Shown here: in pieces, positions 1-8,058 of the stretch
How positions within the stretch are numbered: the first letter of the stretch is position 1
How the letters are laid out: the number at the start of each line of letters is the position of its first letter
From: Scytonema hofmannii PCC 7110
GTDB lineage: Bacteria; Cyanobacteriota; Cyanobacteriia; Cyanobacteriales; Nostocaceae
Length of the DNA stretch: 64,000 nucleotides
Reading direction: 5' to 3'
Assembly (NCBI RefSeq): GCF_000346485.2
Contig: NZ_KQ976354.1
Coordinates: forward strand, 7,300,273-7,364,272
Program-made: the position numbers and the translations under genes
The notes under the pieces: generated by a model
What the model saw: only the letters and a program-made list of their open reading frames with translations
The model's database searches: none
What the model was told of the DNA's origin: nothing

Positions 1-273
1 ACTCAAACAACGCAAGTCTCGAGATGCGGGCGATAATTGGGTCATTATTGCCGCACAATCTGATTCAATTTGCCGATAAAAAGCATCAATTTGTTCATCT
101 AATGTCGGAAGTTCCTCAGCTACGGTTAGATTACGAGTGAATAGCGCTTGGTGACTCAGGCGAAATGATTGTTCCACCAAAGCCCCCATACGCAATACAT
201 CTCGCTCCAATCGCCGAATTTCACGGCTCAGCTCAGGTCTTTCAGGGTTGGGACTGTGGAGGGGGACTTTCAC
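1..273 (-). CDS. phoU: PhoU, phosphate signalling regulator (N-terminal part, cut by window edge)
   Basis: The minus strand is open from a GTG at 273 to the window edge, giving 91 residues that begin MKVPLHSPNPERPEL. The helical stretch that follows (REIRRLERDVLRMGALVE, then a second helix around LDEQIDAFYRQIE) matches the start of PhoU. PhoU is a cytoplasmic three-helix-bundle repeat protein that links the Pst phosphate transporter to the phosphate sensor kinase. It lies downstream of sphR and sphS on the same strand, which supports the call. GTG is the first usable start of the homologous region; the frame stays open further upstream without an ATG nearby. The remaining two thirds of the gene lies outside the window. 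Confidence 0.85.
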   Translation of the reverse strand, partial: MKVPLHSPNPERPELSREIRRLERDVLRMGALVEQSFRLSHQALFTRNLTVAEELPTLDEQIDAFYRQIESDCAAIMTQLSPASRDLRCLS

Positions 274-315
274 ACTTGTAGTCTTGTAATTAAGTAGCCA
301 AAAATCAGAATTATT

Positions 316-594
316 TGGAGTAATCTGGGGTGAATCGGACTTAACCGACCCCAGACTACGTTGCTCATTTGAGCACTCCCTTATGGGGTTTAGTTTGCCT
401 CGACACTGCTTAAGGACTTGTCAATGGATTCCGGTGTTGCACTGTGTGACGCAGCCATGTTCCTTGTCCGACGCTTGAGACTGGCTAATCTCCCGCGCGT
501 CATGACCCTTAAGCGGACGACTTGAAACAAGTTCAAGTTGAGTCATGGTGGAGCCAGTAACCGAATTACTCCGAATTACTCTGGATTACTCCAG
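316..594. repeat. Inverted-repeat-bounded, structured segment between sphS and phoU
   Basis: The spacer between sphS and phoU is unusually long. Its left side carries TGGAGTAATCTGG (317-329) and its right side CTGGATTACTCCA (581-593), which are near-perfect inverted copies. Inside the left end is a strong hairpin, TCTGGGG(324-330)/CCCCAGA(349-355) with an inner TCGG/CCGA stem. The right end carries a 10-bp unit, CCGAATTACT, twice and a third diverged copy (561-590). The minus strand encodes a possible 41-residue peptide starting near 544 that I do not recognise. This could be a small non-autonomous mobile element, an intron or IS relic, or a structured leader RNA for phoU. Confidence 0.45.
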
Positions 595-626
595 TTCACG
601 TGCTCCTCTCAATCATGAATATTTTA

Positions 627-1943
627 TTAACTATAGTCTTGACTTTGGGAATTTGCCACAACTTCAGGTAGGTGAACTTGCAGCCATGCTCCTCCTGTTT
701 TTGGATGGTTCATAGCTTTTATCAAGCCACCATGAGCAAGAACTATTTGTCGAACAATTGCCAAACCTAGGCCACTACCAATAATTACTGATGCCGAAAG
801 ATTATCTGTTATTGTGACACGAGAACGGGAGCGATCGCCCCTGTAGAATCTTTCAAAAACGCGTGGTAAATCCTCTTCAGAAAACCCCGTTCCCGAGTCA
901 ATAATATTAATCTCTAATACTGACTCATCCAGATTCTCATTCCCAGGAACTATTGTAACCTCAACTTCAATAGTTGTGCTAGGGGGGCTGTATTTAATAC
1001 TGTTATCTAGCAAATTCAAAAATACCTGATAAAGTCGGGTTCGATCGGCGTTAATCCAAACATTTTCTAGACCGGAGTATGCTATGTGAATTTGCTGACG
1101 CTGCGCTAAAGGTTCTAGGGTTTCCCAAGCAGAAGCAATGAGCGATCGCACTTCCATTGGGTGACGCTGGAGTTGGATACTTGGGTTAGTTTCCAACTGG
1201 GTGAGTTCTAGCCAACACTGCACCAAGTTAATTAATCTGTCAACCTCTTGTAAAAGCCGACTGACCCAACGGTCTAGAGGTGGTTTTACGCGCTCTTGTA
1301 AAGTTTCGACAATCAAACGAATTGAGGTTAGAGGTGTTCTCAATTCGTGAGCGAGGTCAGAAAAAGCCCGTTCCCGTGCTTGAGTTAAGTCTAGCAAAGG
1401 TTGTTGATTTTCTATAAATACACCCACTTGCCCTCTAGGTAAAGGCAAGCTTGTCCCTCGCAACATCAAAGACTTTACTTCGGAAATTGCGGCTGCATCC
1501 TCACAAGAAGGGTGAAACTCCCATTCTTTTACTTGCGGCTGTTGGCGATTCCTTGTTTGCTCAATTAACTGGTCAAGTTCGTAAGACCTGACTAACTCTA
1601 GCAGCAAGCGTACTTGTCCCGGTTGCCATCTTTGTAGGTACAGCATTTTTTGTGCTTGGTCGTTACACCAAAGTAGCTGATTTTCCTCATCTACCTGCAA
1701 ATACCCCACTGGTGCAAACTCAAGTAAATCTTTTTGGGTTTGCAGTACCTGATGCAATTGTTGCCTTTGTTGCTTAACCAGTTTAATTTTGTGCCGCAAG
1801 CTAGGAATAAGCAGCACCACCCTATATGAGGGTACGGTTAGGGGTTGTAAAATCTGTGCTAAGTAGTGATTCAGTTGAAACTGTTGCCACAACCAAAACC
1901 CAATGCCAACAGCCAAACCCACTAAAAATCCCAATATAAGCAT
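627..1943 (-). CDS. sphS: Phosphate-sensing histidine kinase SphS (PhoR type)
   Basis: This 438-residue protein has one N-terminal membrane segment (about residues 2-20), a short linker/PAS-like region (about 70-180), a HisKA domain with the H-box AHELRTPL (His199), and a HATPase domain. The ATPase domain shows the N-box LLDNSIKYSP (Asn314), DSGTGF (349-354), FERFYRGD and GSGLGLAIV (389-397). It should autophosphorylate on His199 under phosphate limitation and pass phosphate to SphR. The regulator gene lies directly upstream on the same strand and phoU downstream, the usual cyanobacterial order. The ATG at 1943 fits the start of the membrane anchor. SphS rather than another PhoR-like kinase is inferred from this neighbourhood. 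Confidence 0.85.
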   Translation of the reverse strand: MLILGFLVGLAVGIGFWLWQQFQLNHYLAQILQPLTVPSYRVVLLIPSLRHKIKLVKQQRQQLHQVLQTQKDLLEFAPVGYLQVDEENQLLWCNDQAQKMLYLQRWQPGQVRLLLELVRSYELDQLIEQTRNRQQPQVKEWEFHPSCEDAAAISEVKSLMLRGTSLPLPRGQVGVFIENQQPLLDLTQARERAFSDLAHELRTPLTSIRLIVETLQERVKPPLDRWVSRLLQEVDRLINLVQCWLELTQLETNPSIQLQRHPMEVRSLIASAWETLEPLAQRQQIHIAYSGLENVWINADRTRLYQVFLNLLDNSIKYSPPSTTIEVEVTIVPGNENLDESVLEINIIDSGTGFSEEDLPRVFERFYRGDRSRSRVTITDNLSASVIIGSGLGLAIVRQIVLAHGGLIKAMNHPKTGGAWLQVHLPEVVANSQSQDYS

Positions 1944-2040
1944 TGCTAGCCGTTAGTTGCCTGATGTTAACTAACAAACTAACTCTATATATCAACCACA
2001 AACTAGTATATGGTCAATTTTGTTTCAAGAAGTTATACCA

Positions 2041-2070
2041 TTTTGGATTTTGGATTTTAGATTTTGGATT
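2041..2070. repeat. Heptamer repeat array (TTTTGGA type)
   Basis: Four consecutive copies of a 7-bp TTTTGGA unit, one of them a TTTTAGA variant, lie in the sphR-sphS spacer. They belong to the same family as many other arrays in this window. Confidence 0.75.
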
Positions 2071-2147
2071 GAGAAAGCCTTACTTAGACTTAACTCTCAA
2101 TCGACTATCTGTCGCATTCTTTTTTCAAATTGGTATTAGGTTGGGTA

Positions 2148-2178
2148 GATCCCCAATTTCTTGAAGAAGTTGGGGATC
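2148..2178. repeat. Palindromic hairpin repeat, downstream of sphR
   Basis: GATCCCCAA (2148-2156) is followed by a short loop and TTGGGGATC (2170-2178). The sphR stop is 26 bases away, so it would form a hairpin just after sphR on the minus strand. A close relative with a longer stem sits at 36481-36513, so this is a dispersed palindrome that may also act as a transcription end or processing point. Confidence 0.6.
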
Positions 2179-2203
2179 TGGCAAGATCTTGCAGCCCCAT
2201 AAA

Positions 2204-2992
2204 TCAACCAAATCTATATCCGAAACCTCTAACCGTCACAATATATTCCGGTCGGCTGGGATCTATCTCTAACTTTTCGCGCAACCAACGAATGTGAACG
2301 TCTACAGTTTTACTATCCCCAACAAAGTCAGGTCCCCAAACTTGATCCAGTAGCTGTTCCCGCGACCAGACACGGCGAGCATAGCTCATAAACAGTTCTA
2401 ACAAGCGGAACTCCTTAGGAGACAAATTAACTTCGTGACCGCGTACAAGCACGCGACATTCTTGGGGATACAAAGTCACATCCTTATATTGTAGGACAGG
2501 CAATTGAGGCAAAGTACTCAAACGTTGACGACGTAGCAATGCCCGACACCGAGCAACTAACTCCCGCATACTAAAAGGTTTGGTGAGGTAATCATCTGCA
2601 CCTACTTCCAACCCAAGAACGCGGTCTGTTTCACTACCTTTTGCGCTTAACATCAAAATAGGTACTGGATTTCCCTGATAACGAAGTAAGCGACAAATAT
2701 CCAATCCATTGATCTGAGGTAACATCAAATCCAGAATAACCAGATCGAAGGGTAACTCGCCCGAGTTCGGCTCGCAATTTTTCAAATATTCTACAGCCAA
2801 CCGTCCATCAGAGGCAGTGAACACCCCATAACCTTGTTCTTCCAACGCAAGAACAAGCATTTCCCGGATCAGTTCCTCATCCTCCACTACTAAAATCCGG
2901 CTTCTTTGTCCGATTTCTGCTGTATGAGGATACTTAGTCGATTCGCTGGTAAACATTGATATCACAGAATTGGGTGGTTGCGCCTGTATCAA
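2204..2992 (-). CDS. sphR: Phosphate response regulator SphR (OmpR/PhoB family)
   Basis: A 262-residue two-domain regulator. The receiver domain (about 32-150) has the acidic pair Glu37/Asp38, the phosphoacceptor Asp88 in VILDLML, and Lys138 in TKPF. The winged-helix DNA-binding domain (about 168-260) ends in the OmpR-type hairpin with VDVHIRWLREK and VTVRGFGYRF. Partnered with SphS, it should activate Pho-box genes such as alkaline phosphatase and phosphate transporters when phosphate is scarce. The receiver is preceded by about 30 extra residues, so a later start (Met13) is possible. The spacer to sphS is 260 bases and carries repeats, so co-transcription is likely but not certain. Confidence 0.87.
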   Translation of the reverse strand: MIQAQPPNSVISMFTSESTKYPHTAEIGQRSRILVVEDEELIREMLVLALEEQGYGVFTASDGRLAVEYLKNCEPNSGELPFDLVILDLMLPQINGLDICRLLRYQGNPVPILMLSAKGSETDRVLGLEVGADDYLTKPFSMRELVARCRALLRRQRLSTLPQLPVLQYKDVTLYPQECRVLVRGHEVNLSPKEFRLLELFMSYARRVWSREQLLDQVWGPDFVGDSKTVDVHIRWLREKLEIDPSRPEYIVTVRGFGYRFG

Positions 2993-3560
2993 TCCAATTA
3001 TGCATTTCCAGTAAAATTACGCTCTATTGCTGGCGTTTTACTTTGCAAATTGTAATATATATAACTTAATTACAATTATAAACCAATGTAACACTAACGC
3101 AAAAATTGTTTTTCACTCTTTTGCTGGCCTTTTGCTTTTATTTAGAAAGTCTAAAAGCAGCAAATAACCTTTCTCCGCAAATTCCTTATTAAAAATAATT
3201 TATCAGCTTCACAATTGCTTAAGACAGTTAATAGATTGATATATTCCGATAACTTTCCCACTCATCCTAACACGTAGAACATCATCAATTAAACCTTACC
3301 AACTTTAAGACGACCTCCACACTGGTCACCGGTCACTGGTCACTGTTAAAGGCTTGACAAGAATATATCACTTTGAGTATATTTTTAGTACAATAGTACT
3401 AAATACGGCTGGGAATTTCTCATCTCAGACAGGGTTTTATCATTTCAGTATTTTCACTGCACTTGCAAAGCATACTCCAAGGCTACCCTGAACTCAATAC
3501 TGGGTATGTCTTCGTATGACTTGCTACTTAAGTAACAAACGTAAATTCAGGAGATGAAAT
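2993..3560. other. Intergenic region between sphR and the coiled-coil gene
   Basis: This AT-rich 568-base spacer separates two divergent genes and must hold both promoters. It contains a short GGTCACT array (about 3322-3345), a promoter-like pair described separately, and an inverted TAGTA/TACTA motif (3387-3401). I see no gene and did not find a convincing Pho box. Confidence 0.6.
3354..3383 (+). promoter_or_regulatory. Putative sigma-70-type promoter for the coiled-coil genes
   Basis: TTGACA (3354-3359) and TATATT (3378-3383) are separated by 18 bases and point toward the gene starting at 3561. This would give a 5' leader of about 170 bases. It is a consensus match only. Confidence 0.4.
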
Positions 3561-4535
3561 ATGACAATAGCTGCATCAAAAGATAGCAAACAACAACTCG
3601 TGCAAACATTTCAGCAAATTCTTACAGACAGGAAAAAGTTAGAGTCAAAAATAGCCACTAAGCAAGAAGAAGCTGAAAAAGTAAAAAATACGCAAATTTT
3701 AGAAGCTGTTTCTACATATACAGTTGACAATATTGTTAAAGGACTGGCAGATTTACAATTAGAGTTTGGTAGCATTGTCAATTCTTTATCTGAAAAGTTA
3801 GCAAAAGAGACTTCTAAATTAGATGAATTAAATCAGGCAATAGAGATTGAAAGCAAAAGCCTGCAAGAACTTCAGCATATTAGAGTTGTAGCAGATACTC
3901 TTGATATTCTTACCAAAGAACATCAAGAAAAATTAAAAATTCTAGAACAAGACGTTGCAAATAAGAGAGAATCACTAGAAAAAGAAGTAGCCAATGGACG
4001 TAAAGATTGGCAAAAAGAGCAAGCGGAGTATGAAGAAGCTCTAAAAGCATACAATGACTTACTAACGAAGGAACGCACATTAGAAGAAGAGGAATATCAG
4101 TATAAGTTAGAAAACTCTCGTAAAATTAATGACAATTCCTATGAAGCGAAAAAACGTACCCTAGAAAGAGACATCCAAGAAACAACAGAAGAGAAAGAGA
4201 AAAATTGGGCAGAACGAGAGAAAATAATTACTAAAAATAAACCTTTGTTTGACGAATATCAAAAGAAAGTTGCTACTTTTCCTAATGAATTAGAAGAAGC
4301 TATTAAAAAAGCTAGAGAAGAAGCTATTAAAGACACCAGTCAGAAAGCAAAAATTGAAGCCGATTTGCTGGAAAAAGAATGGGGATCTTCAAAACAAAAC
4401 TATGAATTAAAAATTCAGTCTTTAGAGGAAGCTATTAAGAAGCAATTGGAGCAAATAGAAACTATTTCTACTCAACTACAAACAGCCTTGAAACAAGCTC
4501 AAGATTTAGCAATGCGAGCTTTTGGAAATAAATAG
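3561..4535 (+). CDS. Coiled-coil protein, first of a tandem paralogous pair
   Basis: A 324-residue, highly charged, almost entirely helical protein with long Glu/Lys/Gln-rich heptads and no membrane segment, signal peptide or catalytic motif. A clear AGGAG precedes the ATG at 3561. It aligns with the next gene along its length: LQLEFGSIVNSLSEKL here against IQLGFGSAASELSEQL there, and LKQAQDLAMRA against LKQVQDLAVKA at the C-termini. Such proteins often build filaments or scaffolds. Cyanobacterial coiled-coil-rich filament proteins are known, including a neighbouring LfiA/LfiB pair reported from Fischerella, but membership of that family is only my suggestion. No function can be read from the sequence alone. 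Confidence 0.8.
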   Translation: MTIAASKDSKQQLVQTFQQILTDRKKLESKIATKQEEAEKVKNTQILEAVSTYTVDNIVKGLADLQLEFGSIVNSLSEKLAKETSKLDELNQAIEIESKSLQELQHIRVVADTLDILTKEHQEKLKILEQDVANKRESLEKEVANGRKDWQKEQAEYEEALKAYNDLLTKERTLEEEEYQYKLENSRKINDNSYEAKKRTLERDIQETTEEKEKNWAEREKIITKNKPLFDEYQKKVATFPNELEEAIKKAREEAIKDTSQKAKIEADLLEKEWGSSKQNYELKIQSLEEAIKKQLEQIETISTQLQTALKQAQDLAMRAFGNK

Positions 4536-4597
4536 TAGGGGCGCAAGGCCCCGCGCCCCTACCAATCATGTACAGGCGCAAGGCATTGCGCCCCTAC
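4535..4597. repeat. Two GC-rich palindromes between the coiled-coil paralogues
   Basis: GTAGGGGCGC (4535-4544) pairs with GCGCCCCTAC (4553-4562) and overlaps the stop codon of the upstream gene. A second, related copy follows at about 4574-4597. The same GGGGCGCAAGGC-type palindrome occurs near 24010 and 38930. It could attenuate or process the transcript between the two paralogues. Confidence 0.65.
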
Positions 4598-4627
4598 TTA
4601 AGCACTAACCAATAGAGGAGATATATT

Positions 4628-5722
4628 GTGCCAGCCAAAAAACCAAACGATAAGAATACAAAAGCTGAAATTCTTCAAGCTTATGAAGAATTAGCAAAAG
4701 AAAAGGTAGAACTCAAATCTCAACTTGACCAATTACAAAAAGTCACCAGTTCCGCGAATAGTTCTGTTGCTAAAGATAATCCAAAAGTAGAAACAAAATC
4801 AATAGTTATGAATCAAGCATCTAATGTTCAGCAAAAAATGAATTCTACAATTGAAAGCTTAGCAAAAATCCAGTTGGGTTTTGGCAGTGCAGCTAGTGAA
4901 TTGTCAGAACAACTGACAACAAGAGCATCTAAGCTAGAAGCAATCAGCCAATCATTGGAAACTGAAAGTCAAGAGTTAAAACAATTACACAGTTTAGAAG
5001 TATCAGAAGATACTCTAGATAAGCTCATTACAACCTATGAAGAGAATTATAAAGCTTATCAAGAGGAGTACAATCAGCAATACGAAACATTATCGCAAGC
5101 AATCCAAGGGCAAAGAAAAGCTTGGGAAAAAGAGCAAGAAGAACACAAACGCTTGATAAAAGAAAGAAATGAAAATCTTAATAAAAATCGTCAAAGAGAT
5201 GGCTCGGAGTACAAGTACGATCTAGATCTTCGACGTAAATTAGAAACAGAAGAATACGAACAGCAACAAAAAGCGTTATATAAAGAATTGGATGAATCTC
5301 GACAAGAAGTAGAAAAACAATGGGCTGAGCAAGAAAAGGTAATTTCAGAGCAAGAAAAACAGTTTGAAGAATCTAAGGCTAAAGTAGAAGCGTTTCCTAA
5401 AGAAAAAGAAGCAGCGATTAAAAAAGCCACAGAAGAAGGCAAAGGTATTGCCCATTATCAAGCTAAGATAAAATCAGATATGTTTGCCAAAGAAGTGGAA
5501 GGTCAAAAGCGCTTTTACGAACAGAGATTGCAATCTTTGGAGCAAACTATTGGCAATCAGGAATCTCGTATTCAAAATCTTTCCAAGCAACTTGACTCTG
5601 CTTTGAAACAAGTTCAGGATTTGGCTGTTAAAGCTATTGAAGGAACTGCAAATGTCAATTCTTACCAGGCTATTAAAGAAATTGCTTTAGAACAAGCTAA
5701 AAGTCAAGTGAAGAATAAATAA
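4628..5722 (+). CDS. Coiled-coil protein, second of a tandem paralogous pair
   Basis: This 364-residue paralogue of the preceding gene starts at a GTG (4628) with a strong GAGGAG at 4615-4620. After a low-complexity N-terminus (about 40-60, Ser/Lys/Val rich) it is coiled coil to near residue 340, rich in Glu, Gln and Lys, with the shared motifs FGSAASELSEQL and LKQVQDLAVKA. It adds about 25 C-terminal residues not present in the first paralogue. The pair is probably one transcript and the products may form hetero-oligomers, as tandem coiled-coil paralogues often do. There is no enzymatic motif, so a structural role (cytoskeleton-like filament or scaffold) is only inferred. Confidence 0.8.
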   Translation: MPAKKPNDKNTKAEILQAYEELAKEKVELKSQLDQLQKVTSSANSSVAKDNPKVETKSIVMNQASNVQQKMNSTIESLAKIQLGFGSAASELSEQLTTRASKLEAISQSLETESQELKQLHSLEVSEDTLDKLITTYEENYKAYQEEYNQQYETLSQAIQGQRKAWEKEQEEHKRLIKERNENLNKNRQRDGSEYKYDLDLRRKLETEEYEQQQKALYKELDESRQEVEKQWAEQEKVISEQEKQFEESKAKVEAFPKEKEAAIKKATEEGKGIAHYQAKIKSDMFAKEVEGQKRFYEQRLQSLEQTIGNQESRIQNLSKQLDSALKQVQDLAVKAIEGTANVNSYQAIKEIALEQAKSQVKNK

Positions 5723-5725
5723 CTT

Positions 5726-5813
5726 GGTTAGTGGTTAGTGGTTAGTAGATAGTGGTTAGTGGTTAAAACTATCAACAACTAACAACTAACTACTAACAAC
5801 CAACAATTAACAA
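5726..5813. repeat. Opposed heptamer arrays (GGTTAGT / ACTAAC)
   Basis: GGTTAGT-type units (5726-5764) are followed by ACTAACA-type units (5770-5813), so the RNA could fold into a long imperfect hairpin directly after the coiled-coil gene. Confidence 0.7.
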
Positions 5814-5818
5814 ATTCT

Positions 5819-5914
5819 TTACTTACTAGCACCAGACTCAGTTTTCTTCGGTTTTTTGGGTCTTGGGGCTTGTTTAATTTGCTTAGATTGTGAACCCTGT
5901 TTTGGCGTAGTCAT
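5819..5914 (-). CDS. Possible 31-residue lysine/proline-rich peptide
   Basis: An ATG at 5914 on the minus strand opens a 31-codon frame ending at a TAA (5819-5821). The product is very basic, with a PRPKKPKK core and a Ser/Gln-rich N-terminus, and has no hydrophobic segment. There is no clear Shine-Dalgarno sequence. It could be a small nucleic-acid-binding protein or a chance frame. Confidence 0.25.
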   Translation of the reverse strand: MTTPKQGSQSKQIKQAPRPKKPKKTESGASK

Positions 5915-6390
5915 ATTTTTAACTGTTGAGTTACTGACATATTTATCTACATTTGACTGACTACTAATTCCGGATTAGACTTACAAGTTTATCTGTAGCA
6001 TCAATAAAAAGAAAAATAGAGACGCTTTCTTCGTGCGTCTCTATTGGAGAGGAAACCCATTAAGTGAAAAATTGGAAATCTTAAATTAAAATTTCTATAA
6101 TTTGAAAACTATTTAGAATTTTTAAAACGTAATTTATTTAACAATTTTTTGATAATCTTTAGCAATTTTTGAATATTAAAGCTTTGAAAACTGAATACAC
6201 TAGATTCGGTTCTAATTGGTCTGCCATTATTAGGAATTTTCCGACGTTTCATAGTAGGTTGTTTGTTATTCCTGACATACTGAGATACAGGATAGCCGAT
6301 CCGCATTCCGGAAAATAAAAAAATAACCATCTGCTATCTGGTAGAAAAATCTGAAAAAACGTTCTACCTTTACATAGGTATTGGGAACTG
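5915..6390. other. Intergenic region with a hairpin and one doubtful frame
   Basis: This AT-rich stretch holds a stem-loop at 6017-6043 (TAGAGACGC/GCGTCTCTA). It also holds a 73-codon minus-strand frame (6109-6330) that is Lys/Ile/Asn rich, as expected of AT-rich noncoding DNA. An internal ATG would give a basic 47-residue peptide. I see no recognisable gene. Confidence 0.45.
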
Positions 6391-6500
6391 CCAAACTAAA
6401 AAACATCCAACTTGTTCTTGTGGGTTGGGCGTCTCGCCTGCCTCATTGATAGGATGGGCTAGGAGCAACATCCCACAAGATTGGATAATTTGTTTCTTGG
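6391..6500. mobile_element. MITE-like repeat, copy 1
   Basis: Ends are CCAAACTAAAAAACATCCAA on the left and, read in reverse complement from the right, CCAAGAAACAAATTATCCAA, each followed inward by a TTGT...GGG box. The core is GC-rich and palindromic. Related copies lie at 9101-9224, 23874-23996 and 31681-31770. It sits just beyond the hisA stop codon. Confidence 0.6.
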
Positions 6501-6507
6501 AACTCTC

Positions 6508-7281
6508 TTACGCAAAGGTAGAAAAATCTATATTTGGCGGAATATCTTGAATACGTCCTTGTCCTACTGCACGTAATGCTTCTCTTAAAGAAATATCACC
6601 AGTATACAAAGCACGCCCAACAATAACGCCTGTAACTCCTTGTGGTTCTAACGCCAAAAGACTTAACAAGTCAGTTACGGAACTAACACCACCAGAAGCA
6701 ATGATGGGTATGGTAACAGTAGCTGCGATCGCACGCAATGCGTCTAGATTGGGTCCAGAAAGAGTCCCATCCCGATGAATATCGGTGTAAATAATAGCGG
6801 CGGCTCCCAATTCTTGCATCTGTACAGCCAATTGTGAGGCAGAAACTTCAGAAGTTTCCAGCCAACCACGAGTTGCAACTAGCCCGTTACGAGCATCGAT
6901 ACCAACAACAATTTGTCCGGGAAACTCTTGACAAAGTTGTTGTACGAGTTGGGGCTGTTCTACAGCTACGGTTCCTAAGATGACTCGTTGTATCCCTAAA
7001 TTGAGTAACTGTTCGGCGGTAGATTGTTCCCGAATTCCTCCGCCAACTTGAATTGGTACGGAAACTTCTTGGGCGATCGCCTCAATCGCTGCTAAGTTGA
7101 TCAACTGACCTGTTTTTGCGCCATCTAAATCAACAACGTGCAACCTGGTAGCACCTTGCTCAACCCACTGTTTGGCAACTTCAACAGGGTTTTCGTTAAA
7201 CACTTGCGAAAGTGAATAGTCACCTTGGTATAGTCGCACACACCGACCTTCTAATAAATCTATTGCTGGGATAATTTCCAT
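6508..7281 (-). CDS. hisA: Phosphoribosylformimino-5-aminoimidazole carboxamide ribotide isomerase HisA
   Basis: A 257-residue TIM-barrel enzyme of histidine biosynthesis that isomerises ProFAR to PRFAR. It carries the catalytic Asp8 (IPAIDL) and Asp129 (VGIDARNG), and the two phosphate-binding loops QVGGGIR (78-84) and IASGGVSS (194-201). Length and motif order are standard. The distinction from the cyclase HisF rests on the N-terminal EIIPAIDL and on [11 protein letters not shown]. It stands alone with no other his gene nearby, which is common in cyanobacteria where his genes are scattered. The ATG at 7281 is directly preceded by a GGTTAGT array, and no strong ribosome binding site is visible. 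Confidence 0.95.
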   Translation of the reverse strand: MEIIPAIDLLEGRCVRLYQGDYSLSQVFNENPVEVAKQWVEQGATRLHVVDLDGAKTGQLINLAAIEAIAQEVSVPIQVGGGIREQSTAEQLLNLGIQRVILGTVAVEQPQLVQQLCQEFPGQIVVGIDARNGLVATRGWLETSEVSASQLAVQMQELGAAAIIYTDIHRDGTLSGPNLDALRAIAATVTIPIIASGGVSSVTDLLSLLALEPQGVTGVIVGRALYTGDISLREALRAVGQGRIQDIPPNIDFSTFA

Positions 7282-7282
7282 A

Positions 7283-7373
7283 ATGGTTAGTGGTTAGTGG
7301 TTAGTGGTTAGTTGTTGGTTGTTAGTGGTCACTTGGTCACTGGTCACTTGGTCACTGGTCACTGGTCACTGTT
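7283..7373. repeat. Heptamer arrays (GGTTAGT then GGTCACT)
   Basis: Five GGTTAGT-type units are followed by five GGTCACT-type units filling the whole spacer between hisA and the DUF3593 gene. Confidence 0.75.
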
Positions 7374-7649
7374 TTTCATAACAGCCTCGCGAAAACCCAG
7401 CACAATCAAGATATTAGAAAGCGTCAAAAAAAGTTCTGCGCTGCCATGCAGCCAATCGACGTTCGCGAGAGAATTACCATAATGTACTTGAGCATAAATC
7501 CCCGCCGGGATGGTAACGGCAACAAAAACAAGAGTGCCATAAAATCCATACAGTGCCAAACGCGGTACTGGTTGAACGCGGCTGAGATACCATAAGAAAC
7601 CCAAGTATGGAAATAGGGAAAGGGCAAAAAGGGTTTCTTTTGAAATCAT
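7359..7649 (-). CDS. DUF3593-type small membrane protein
   Basis: A 96-residue protein with three hydrophobic segments (about 6-24, 31-53 and 66-88) and a conserved-looking NVDWLHGSAELFLTLSN stretch. I recognise it as the DUF3593 family, found in cyanobacteria and chloroplast-containing eukaryotes, of unknown function and probably thylakoid- or plasma-membrane located. Its start overlaps the stop of the upstream DUF2499 gene by four bases (ATGA), so translation is probably coupled and the two proteins may act together. Its last codons run into a GGTCACT array. Confidence 0.75.
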   Translation of the reverse strand: MISKETLFALSLFPYLGFLWYLSRVQPVPRLALYGFYGTLVFVAVTIPAGIYAQVHYGNSLANVDWLHGSAELFLTLSNILIVLGFREAVMKNSDQ

Positions 7650-8005
7650 TGCTTTTCTGAGGAGTAGGGATTAGGGAGTGGAGAGTAGGGAGTTGTTTTG
7701 GTAGCCTGATAGGAACGCCAAATCCAAAAAGCTGCCGCCCAAAGCGTAAAATTACCTACTAAGGTCATGGTAGCTTGTAGAGTGACCAGCCATTCTAGAG
7801 ATTTTGCGTTGTCAAAATAATGCCAGGTACAGGCACACATAGCGCTTACCAGTGCGGGTAACATTGCAAAGGATAATGCTCCCCAAACACGGTTACCTGT
7901 TACTTCCCCATACTTCCAGATTAACCAAATAGCGGCAATCCACTCAATAACGCTAGATATATGAATAATCCAAGTCGGAATCGAAAGAGCATGCATAGGA
8001 GTCAT
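7646..8005 (-). CDS. DUF2499 (Ycf49-like) membrane protein
   Basis: A 119-residue protein with three or four hydrophobic segments, starting HALSIPTWIIHISSVIEWIAA and including CACTWHYFDNAKSLEWLVTLQ, the hallmark of DUF2499/Ycf49. Members occur in cyanobacteria and some plastid genomes; the biochemical role is not established. It is translationally coupled to the DUF3593 gene downstream. The last 18 or so residues (TPYSPLPNPYSSEKQ) are encoded by an AGGGAGT-type repeat array, so the C-terminus looks like repeat-derived extension rather than conserved protein. A start at Met4 is also possible. Confidence 0.78.
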   Translation of the reverse strand: MTPMHALSIPTWIIHISSVIEWIAAIWLIWKYGEVTGNRVWGALSFAMLPALVSAMCACTWHYFDNAKSLEWLVTLQATMTLVGNFTLWAAAFWIWRSYQATKTTPYSPLPNPYSSEKQ

Positions 8006-8058
8006 TAGTCAATAGTCATTGGTCTTTTCAATCTAAAATCCAAAATCCAAAATCCAAA

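Noticed and set aside
1943..2164. 73-codon plus-strand frame between sphS and sphR
   Set aside because: It reads antisense to the operon through heptamer repeats and the downstream palindrome.
6109..6330. 73-codon minus-strand frame
   Set aside because: Composition is that of AT-rich noncoding DNA, with no ribosome binding site and no family resemblance.
7283..7373. Possible CRISPR arrays at the heptamer-rich spacers
   Set aside because: The units are seven bases in direct tandem with no unique spacers, and no cas gene is nearby.
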